A stretch of 64,000 nt of DNA from Petrolisthes cinctipes (Eukaryota; Arthropoda; Malacostraca; Decapoda; Porcellanidae): contig JAWQEG010000286.1 of assembly GCA_033782935.1 (NCBI GenBank), forward strand, positions 509,501 to 573,500, written 5' to 3'. The position numbers and the translations under genes were made by a program. Each line of letters opens with the position of its first letter. The first letter of the stretch is position 1. Under the pieces are notes generated by a model. It was not told where the DNA came from, did not search any database, and saw only the letters and a list, made by a program, of their open reading frames with translations. Below are positions 57,240-64,000 of this stretch, piece after piece.

Positions 57240-59063
57240 TTATTGGGCTGCAGCTATTTGTTTGATGTCGAAGGGATGGCCTAGGTGGACTGCCATGACC
57301 GTCTGTGTCTGAGGTGTAGCCCGGGATAATGCGTCAGCCACAGCGTTGTCCTCACCCTTTACGTGCCTTATATCGGTGGTGTATTCTGATATGTATGCCA
57401 AGTGATGGGTGACTCTTGGTAACCAGTTTGTCCCCAGCTGCTTCATGGCAGTCGTGAGTGGCTTATGATCCGTTCTGATGTGGAATTGCCGTCCCTCAAG
57501 GAAGTGGCCGAAGTGACGTACTGCCTCGTACATTGCCACGAGCTCCCTGTCAAAAGCACTGTATTTCTTCTGTGGTGGGTCGAGATGCTTGCTGAAGAAC
57601 GCTATTGGGTGTAATGTCCCCTCAACGTCTTGTTGCAATACTGCCCCAATGGCGTCCGCTGATGCATCAGTGTAAACGGAGGTAGGTGCGTGGTGCGTGG
57701 GGTAGGCTAGCAAGGTAGTGCTGGCGAGCCTGCTATTGATGCTGGTGAATACCGCCATTGCCTCGTCATTCCAACTCAGTTTCTTCTGCAAACTCTTTTT
57801 TAATCTTTTGATTAGGTCATGTAGTGGAGATAGTGCTTCTGCAGCGTGAGGGACAAACCGATGATAGTAGTTCAATATCCCCTGAAACTCTTTCATCTTC
57901 CTGGCGGTGTTGGGTGGGGGAAAGTCCCTGATGGCTTCGACCTTCTGTGGTAGTGGCATGATTCCCTGTGACGTCACCCTATGGCCCAGGAAGTCTACTG
58001 TATCAGCCCCCAGCACACACTTTGATGGGTGAATCTTCAGTCCATATTCCTGTAATTTATTGAAGAGCTGTCGAAGGTGTTGGATATGATTGTCATGGTC
58101 ACTGGATGCCACTAGGATGTCGTCGATGTATACCACCACGAAGTCCAAGCCCCTGACTACCCTATCCATGAACCGCTGGAAGGTTTGGGCAGCATTTCTC
58201 AGGCCAAAGTTCATGGCAGGGAATTCGAATAAGCCGAAGGGAGTGGTAATGGCAGTCTTTTTAATATCTTCCTCTGCTACGGGAATCTGGTGGAAGGCGC
58301 GGACTAGGTCGATCTTCGAGAAAACCGTACACCCCTGGAGCTTGGAGTGGAAATCCAGGACATGGCATATGGGGTAGCGGTCTGGTGTCGTTACGGCATT
58401 GAGTACACGGTAGTCACCGCATGCCCTCCATTCGCCTTCCTGTGCTTTGGGCACCATATGGAGTGGAGATGACCATGCACTGTCTGATGGACGAGCTATC
58501 CCTTGTTGCAGCATGACTTGGAATTCTTTCTTTGCTGCTTCCAGTCTCTCCGGTGGCATCCTTCTGGGTCTGGCGAAACACGGTGGACCGGTCGTGACGA
58601 TGTTGTGGCGTACTCTCGGATCTTTGGGCTGACAATCGTTGGTGGCCGACAGTAATTGAGGGAACTCCTGGAGCAGCTGGTGATACTCGCTTGTCTTGGA
58701 GATGTGGGTGATGGTGGGTTGTGACTGGCGGCATGATTTAGTTTGTATGTGCCGGCCCGTCGTTTTGTGTAGCAGCATCCGGCCTTTCGTATCAATTAAC
58801 AAATCATGTGCTGCCAAGAATTCCAGCCCTAGGATTGGGTACTGTACATCAGCCACCACAAATGGCCATACAAACCATTCCTCGGTAATGAGGGAGACGC
58901 CTTTACTTCTTGTGCCATATGTAGCGATGGGTGATTTATTAGCTGCCAGGAGATCGTACGCCATGCTAGAGGGTCGATGTTTCTCCCGATGAGTGGGAGG
59001 AAGTACACTGACTTCCGATCCTGAGTCCACCAGGAACAGCTCCGTCGTTGCTAGGTCCTCCAC
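57240..59063 (-). CDS. Gypsy pol: protease, RT and RNase H, unit 2
   Basis: A 607-residue open frame. It has an aspartic protease ([14 protein letters not shown], active-site Asp13), an RT ([19 protein letters not shown] at residues 312-315) and an RNase H (YTDAS near 464, [20 protein letters not shown]). It ends at TAA 57240-57242; the same frame continues into the integrase, so this stop interrupts what should be one polyprotein. It overlaps the gag frame (ending at 59051) in another register, implying ribosomal frameshifting in the ancestral element. Confidence 0.88.
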   Translation of the reverse strand: MEDLATTELFLVDSGSEVSVLPPTHREKHRPSSMAYDLLAANKSPIATYGTRSKGVSLITEEWFVWPFVVADVQYPILGLEFLAAHDLLIDTKGRMLLHKTTGRHIQTKSCRQSQPTITHISKTSEYHQLLQEFPQLLSATNDCQPKDPRVRHNIVTTGPPCFARPRRMPPERLEAAKKEFQVMLQQGIARPSDSAWSSPLHMVPKAQEGEWRACGDYRVLNAVTTPDRYPICHVLDFHSKLQGCTVFSKIDLVRAFHQIPVAEEDIKKTAITTPFGLFEFPAMNFGLRNAAQTFQRFMDRVVRGLDFVVVYIDDILVASSDHDNHIQHLRQLFNKLQEYGLKIHPSKCVLGADTVDFLGHRVTSQGIMPLPQKVEAIRDFPPPNTARKMKEFQGILNYYHRFVPHAAEALSPLHDLIKRLKKSLQKKLSWNDEAMAVFTSINSRLASTTLLAYPTHHAPTSVYTDASADAIGAVLQQDVEGTLHPIAFFSKHLDPPQKKYSAFDRELVAMYEAVRHFGHFLEGRQFHIRTDHKPLTTAMKQLGTNWLPRVTHHLAYISEYTTDIRHVKGEDNAVADALSRATPQTQTVMAVHLGHPFDIKQIAAAQ

Positions 59064-60316
59064 CCACAGGAGAGTGCGGCTGTGAGGGTCAGTGGTGTAT
59101 GACCTGGGGGGGTATGCCTGTGGGTCTCCAGGTGAATGTGTGGTGTCTCTGGGTGTGGTTGTCCGTGCAGGAGTGTGTCGGTGGAGAGATGTGGCTGGAT
59201 TCTGGGTGGTAGTACCCTGTGATGTGGTGGCCTCGCTCGATACCCGTGGAGATAATGCGGTGGTAGCAGAAGTGATACGTGGTAGTGGAGTGGTAGTTGT
59301 GGGATCGTTGGTGTCGGCGGCAGTGACGTGTCTACTCTCACGCCACCGCCTTAGTAGTTTCCCTGGTTGTCGAAGCGGTCAGAGTTAGGTGTGTGACTAG
59401 GCCACTGACATGGTGCTCGGCAGTTCCTTGCTTGCCTACCGTAGTGTTGATGGTACACGCATATCTGCATCTGTTGCTGTCGCCATGGTTGTCTAACTTA
59501 GGGCGGTGGTTGAAGTTGAGGCGGTGGTGGTAGAGCTAGTGGTCGTGATTGTTCACGTGGTTGTGTCAATTGTTGTTGTTGTAAAGTGTCTAGGTTTTAA
59601 TGTACCTCCCTCGTCAATTGTACTAACTCAGCCATATTGCCGCATGGTTCTGTAGGTTGTGGTTGCATGGAGGAATGCTGAGGTGGTGTGGAGGTGGTGT
59701 TTACTGCCGTTGTTGTGGTATTTAATGGGAATCTGTTGCCACTCCATGAGCCCTCTTGCTCAATGTGGGCGTCCATGAGAGAGTCGGCCCGCTCTCCATA
59801 CTACTGGAGTGTGAGGTTTGGCTGAGCAATGAGGTGCAGCCATAACTGGGGGGGCATCAGATTAGTGTGTCTTGTTTTCAGCATGAGGTCTGGGAAGGGA
59901 TAACCTGCTGCTTGGTTGAGCCGTTGCATATGTCTGAGGAGTGCAGATGGGCTCCTCCCATCCAACTGAACGTTTTCCAGGGCCTTGTAGTTTTGTAGGA
60001 CGGTATTTCCACACGCCGTCGTGATAGCGGCTTTCAGACCCTCATACTGTGACCCAGACGTTAGTGTAGGAATAGAAGGAGAGATTAAGGCAAATATATC
60101 TGTTGGGAGGGCCCTGATGATTGCCCGATATTTCGCCTCATCGGAAATATTATCTCCTTTCCAGATTTCCTCTGTGTGTTGCAACCACGCGAATGTATCA
60201 GAAGAGAATGAGGGGGTGAATGGAATAGATAACGTGGGTGTGTGATGAGTGTTATTCGTGGTGTTGGCTAATTCAGATGTTTGGGCCATATTGCTGGTGA
60301 GACGTAAGTTATGCAA
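59051..60316 (-). pseudogene. Gypsy gag, with premature stops, unit 2
   Basis: The frame starts at 60316 with a retroviral-type gag core (FTPSFSSDTFAWLQHTEEIW, DEAKYRAIIRALP). TAG at about 59801 and three later TAA codons interrupt it. Translation in the same frame then shows the CVYHQHYGRQARNC zinc box and reaches TAG at 59051, overlapping pol. Absent from unit 1. Confidence 0.82.
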
Positions 60317-61077
60317 TGCGGTGTGGGGTGGATGGATGGATGGAAAGCGGGAGCACGATGGGGTATGGTGGTAAAATATATTAGTCCCCCCAGGAAGAAG
60401 GAATCAAAGAAAAATGGTAGGAACTCGGGGGAATGAAGAAAATGGTAGGAAATTGGGGGAGACTGAGTCAGAGTGGGCCGTGATAGAAAACTGTAGTAAC
60501 GCTGAGGTAGGTTGGGGGTTAGGGAAATCCCTAGGGGGTAGAGTGAGGGTTGCGAGCGTGGGGGAAATATATTAACTATGGTAGAATGGCGGGAATGGAA
60601 TGCGACAAGGAATGATATTTTAAAGAGCGTGGAGGTGGAGAATGGATTGCTTTTCTATCACACAATATATATAAATCGAAAATACATATAAATTGGGGCT
60701 ATGCGGCAATGTGCCTGTATAATAATACTATATATATGGAAAAAAATTGGGGAGAAGAATCACTGGGGAGGGTTAAATGAGAGAAAGATTGGAAAATAAA
60801 TGTTGCTGTCGAGTACTTAATCCCTTTGTGTACTGGTGGCGAAGTCGTGGGTGGCGTAGAGGCGTGGAGTTACGTTGTGAAGCGCGTGTTGTGGAACTGG
60901 GGTGGTCCACGTGGGGTGTATGTTTTGGAGCAGGAGAGTGGTCCAGGAGCAACACGTAAGATGGAGAGTGGAGTTGTGTAGTTGTATAGCTTGGTTCAGG
61001 GCGGATGTTTAAGGTTACCTTGCGTTGTCGCTTGCACAGTGCACACGTGGAGAGTCGTTTCAGGCTTGATGTAGTCT
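60317..61077. other. Gypsy 5' leader, unit 2
   Basis: Untranslated region between the primer-binding site and gag. No gene is recognised. Confidence 0.6.
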
Positions 61078-61079
61078 TT

Positions 61080-61095
61080 CCCGGGGTCACCAGTT
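61080..61095 (-). other. Gypsy primer-binding site
   Basis: Immediately downstream of the 5' LTR on the minus strand, TGGTGACCCCGGG would pair with a tRNA 3' end of type CGGGGTCACCA, as in tRNA-Trp, the primer reported for CsRn1-like elements. Confidence 0.7.
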
Positions 61096-61418
61096 ATAAC
61101 GTTATGGGACGTTATCACCCAGGATGATTGAAGACTCACTGTGCAGTACAAGGTAGTTTATTGGTAAGTAACACTTGGTAGGAGGTTGTGGTGAATCAAG
61201 CAAGGTGGTGTGTGAGTGAGTTGGGTTGAGAGTAGCGAGGGAGGTGGACAGATGTTCGCGTGTGCGTGGTGAGGAGTCAACTGAGTGGGGAAGCCGGGCA
61301 GCGGCTTGGCCAAGCACCTGTCTGAAGGTGTCTTGGCGGGAAAATGGCTGGGGCAAGTAACGATCGAGAAGCGCCTAGTGTGTGGTTAGTCTGTGTAATG
61401 CTTGCTTGATTCACTACA
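61093..61418 (-). repeat. Gypsy 5' LTR, unit 2
   Basis: 326 bp matching the 3' LTR. Its outer end (61418) abuts the MULE terminal repeat. Confidence 0.88.
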
Positions 61419-64000
61419 TAGGAATAAATGGCACTGGAAACAATGGCACAGGAATAAATGGCACCAGAAAAAATGGCACAGGAAAATATGGCACATTTTT
61501 TAGCATAGGAAAAAATGGCACACTTTTCATCATTTACAGTAATTACAGGTATGAATTGGGTTTCGAATATTTCGTCATCATGAAACAACACTAATAATCG
61601 GAACCCTTCTTTCTAACATTTGGTCATTGTAACACCCCTATTTTATATGTATTGTTATTTAGGAAATTTACGGGTATTATATATTTATATGTATTAGAAT
61701 AGGTTTTTAGTGTAAGATTGTAGGGAGTAGCCAGGCTGAGATTATCACTGACGAATAATCTCGGTGGTGGGCTTCTTCAACACAAAATGAGTGTAAGATT
61801 GTAGGGAGTAGCCAGGCTGAGATTATCACTGACGAATAATCTCGGTGGTGCCCGGGCTTCTTCAACACAAAAATGTTAATATGAGGAAAATAGAATTAAT
61901 GATTATAGTTAGGAAAATAGGTTAAAGAGAGGAATAATTGAAACTTAGGTAGATTGATAGGAATAGAGAAATACGTGGTGATTAAAGAGGTGAATGTAAA
62001 ATAATTTATTGGAGACAGGGAATAACCTGCATTTATAATTATAATGTATAATTACGAAGCTAACATTCCTATACTGTTACCGGCATTTAATTGTAACTTA
62101 CTTAGAAAATTAATTAGATTAGTTAGGGACTAAAATCGGGACAGTACATTTTCTTGTTGGCGGAACAATACATGCCTTGAATATGTAAATTACAGTAATA
62201 AAAAACTTTAAACAAGGGAGAAAGCAATGTATTTGAGCTCAATAATATGTTTAAATCATGTTATGTAATTATATACACCAGTAAGGGTGGAACTGATAGA
62301 AATGCCCGAAAATGAGATGAGTTGGTCACTACTTTGCTTAATTAATTAAAAGAGTGAGAGTGGGGGAGATGACGAGGCAGTACCATGCGTTGCTTCTTCC
62401 TCATTCTGGTCTCGTCTCTGCTGGGTGACAGGTAAGAGCTCAAACTCGCTCTCATCATAAATATTGTATTGTGAATATAGTGTGGTGATTCTATTAGTCC
62501 CGTGATGGGATATAACTAACTAAAAAATATTGTGTATTCACATTCAGACATAGTAAGTAGAGTAAGTTTTTTTTTTTTCAAGCTCTTGCTGATCTCGTCA
62601 ACTGGGGTGACAGCCAATATAGCATTCTCCCTTGGTGTTTAGTGAACCACGTGGTACCAAAGAAAATTAAGAACATTTGCTGGCAGTTTTATATTATTTC
62701 ATTATTATAGTATTGAGATTAGGATGTGATTTTTTTTTATTGTATTAACTATATTTCGGCCTTGTTGTAATATTTTGTTTATATGTACTTAGCTCTGTCA
62801 ACTGGCGAGACGAGGAATGGTTCCGGTCCTAGTTGACAGAAACGGGGAGTAGGAAATATTAGCAAGGGAGGGGGGAACAGAAATTATCTTTGTATTGTTT
62901 TGTGTTCGCATAATAGGTTGATAAAAATAAACGAGTTTTTAATTGTCTGAGTATTCTCGTCACCGATATAACAAATAGACTGTGTTCCTTTATAGATAGT
63001 AGTAGATTATTAATACCAATCACTGATCGTACCCCCGTTAGAACTGTAGTCTGGGTTGCTTACTCACGCGCCTAAATAAGCTAACGCTACGCTACCCTTC
63101 CGGTGTGTGCTCACTTGGTTCCTCTGATCAACTTTGGTCTGGTGGTGGCAGCGTATACCTCGCACTGAGAAGGGACTGGACTCGTCCTATTCCTCATCAG
63201 TCTCTTGTTCTTTTTTTTTCCAGACCGGGTTGATCCAGCTATAGGATAGAGTAGTAGCGTACACTGGTGGCTTTTTGTTTTGTTGAAGGCAGTGGGTTTT
63301 TGTGCTCCTCCCAGAGTAAAGTAAGGGAACAAAAATACCCGTTTTTACATCATCATGAAACATCCTGCAACACAAGACCCAAGACACTTATGAGGAACTT
63401 TTCAAGGCAGTTCTTGAGAAATGTGCGTAATACCACCTGTATCCAGACCCTTCAACTGTTATAAGCAGCTTGACTTGGAACAAACAACTCTACAACCCAT
63501 CACAACAGTTCTCGGAACAGAAGTTGTCATTCGTTGTTGTTTGTACCATCTGACACAGTCATCATGGAGGAAAATACAAGAGCTACTGAAGGGCTGGCAA
63601 CTGTCTACAAGGAAAATGAGGAAATAAAGTTGTTCTGTGGTATGGTAGACAGCTTAGCTTTTCTTCCTCTCGAGGATGTTTCTGCTGGCATGAATTTTCT
63701 CAAAAACAACACACCAGAGGGCATGGAGTCTTTCGTCACCTACTTCGATCTGACATATTGTACAGCCATGGGTGATAGAGGTGGACCAGGGTCCAAAGAA
63801 TGTTGGAGAGCAAATGAGCAATGTTTGAACAAGTGAATTTTCCAAACCATTCTCAACGTTGAAAGAGGTTTGGAAGACTCACTTTTTCGAACTCTGTTCA
63901 GTTGCTCTCCAACACTCCTTGTACCCTGGTCCAGCACTCTCAGCCATGGCTGTACGTAACGGGCACTTATCAAAATGTAAAGACATTAAATGTTAACACA
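61419..64000 (+). mobile_element. MULE DNA transposon, right part, unit 2 (cut by window end)
   Basis: Partner of 23466-26040. It has the left inner terminal repeat (61419-61523), the tandem hairpin unit (about 61710-61873), the LTR-like segment (about 61635-62966), the signal-peptide-like mini-exon (62386) and the transposase remnant. The right terminal repeat lies beyond the window. Confidence 0.78.
63340..63836 (+). pseudogene. MULE transposase remnant, unit 2
   Basis: Same remnant as 25391-25877. It has an additional 5-bp insertion near 63462 that disrupts the LDLEQTT stretch, then VVIRCCLYHLTQSSWRKIQE, a frameshift, and YKENEEIKLFCGMVDSLAFL to the stop at 63836. Confidence 0.7.

Larger units (their letters stand above)
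54641..61418 (-). mobile_element. CsRn1-type Ty3/Gypsy retrotransposon, full-length, unit 2
   Basis: 6,778 bp between two 326-bp LTRs (54641-54966 and 61093-61418) on the minus strand. Order 5' to 3': LTR, primer-binding site TGGTGACCCCGGG matching a tRNA-Trp-type primer, gag, protease, RT, RNase H, integrase, polypurine tract, LTR. Gag has a C-x2-H-x9-C-x3-C box (59408-59461) instead of CCHC. That box plus the tRNA-Trp-like site are hallmarks of the CsRn1 clade. Stops in gag, pol and integrase make it defective. No target duplication is evident. It lies in the left terminus of the MULE. Confidence 0.88.

Overview
The window is a eukaryotic, transposon-rich genomic region built around replication-dependent core histone genes. 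The intronless histones (H4 beginning Met-Thr-Gly-Arg, an H3.2-type H3, short-tailed H2A and lysine-rich H2B) end in 3' stem-loops. Together with the long AC/AG/AT microsatellites, Jockey- and CR1-like LINEs, a CsRn1-type Ty3/Gypsy element, a MULE and a Harbinger, they suggest an arthropod, probably a decapod crustacean (inference). No histone H1, rRNA or ordinary tRNA gene was found.

Layout. The window holds two copies of one large unit. Unit 1 is about 1,495-26,152 and unit 2 about 26,325 to the end. Corresponding blocks are nearly identical: 1,495-3,995 with 26,325-28,988; 4,071-6,592 with 35,606-38,112; 6,593-26,040 with 40,766-64,000. Unit 2 carries six histone genes in near mirror symmetry: H2A> <H2B <H3 H4> H2B> <H2A. 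Unit 1 has lost the first H2A/H2B pair by a 2,653-bp deletion, which left an orphan H2A promoter at 6,431-6,592. An extra H4 lies at the left edge (241-552, minus strand).

Histones. H3 and H4 are divergent around a 398-bp bidirectional promoter. H2A and H2B are convergent, and their distal promoters share one motif in opposite orientation, as if descended from a single bidirectional promoter. Three histone genes (H4 at 241, H2A at 14,689 and 48,826) have lost the TATA box and are joined just upstream of the start codon to a poly(A) tract, in two cases the 3' tail of a Jockey-like LINE (LINE-D). Those two H2A copies also carry substitutions at conserved residues.

Mobile DNA. LINE-A (Jockey-like) is scattered as six kinds of fragment. 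LINE-C (CR1-like, dead) lies in the H2B-H2A spacer. LINE-D has a long open endonuclease-RT frame in unit 2. Each unit has a MULE with a 9-bp target duplication and a broken transposase, split by a CsRn1-type Gypsy element. Unit 2 alone carries a 6.3-kb Harbinger with an intact four-exon Myb/SANT-like gene, a truncated transposase and two nested hAT-like elements. Two SINE-bearing insertions, several empty sites and unit-specific indels allow a partial relative chronology.
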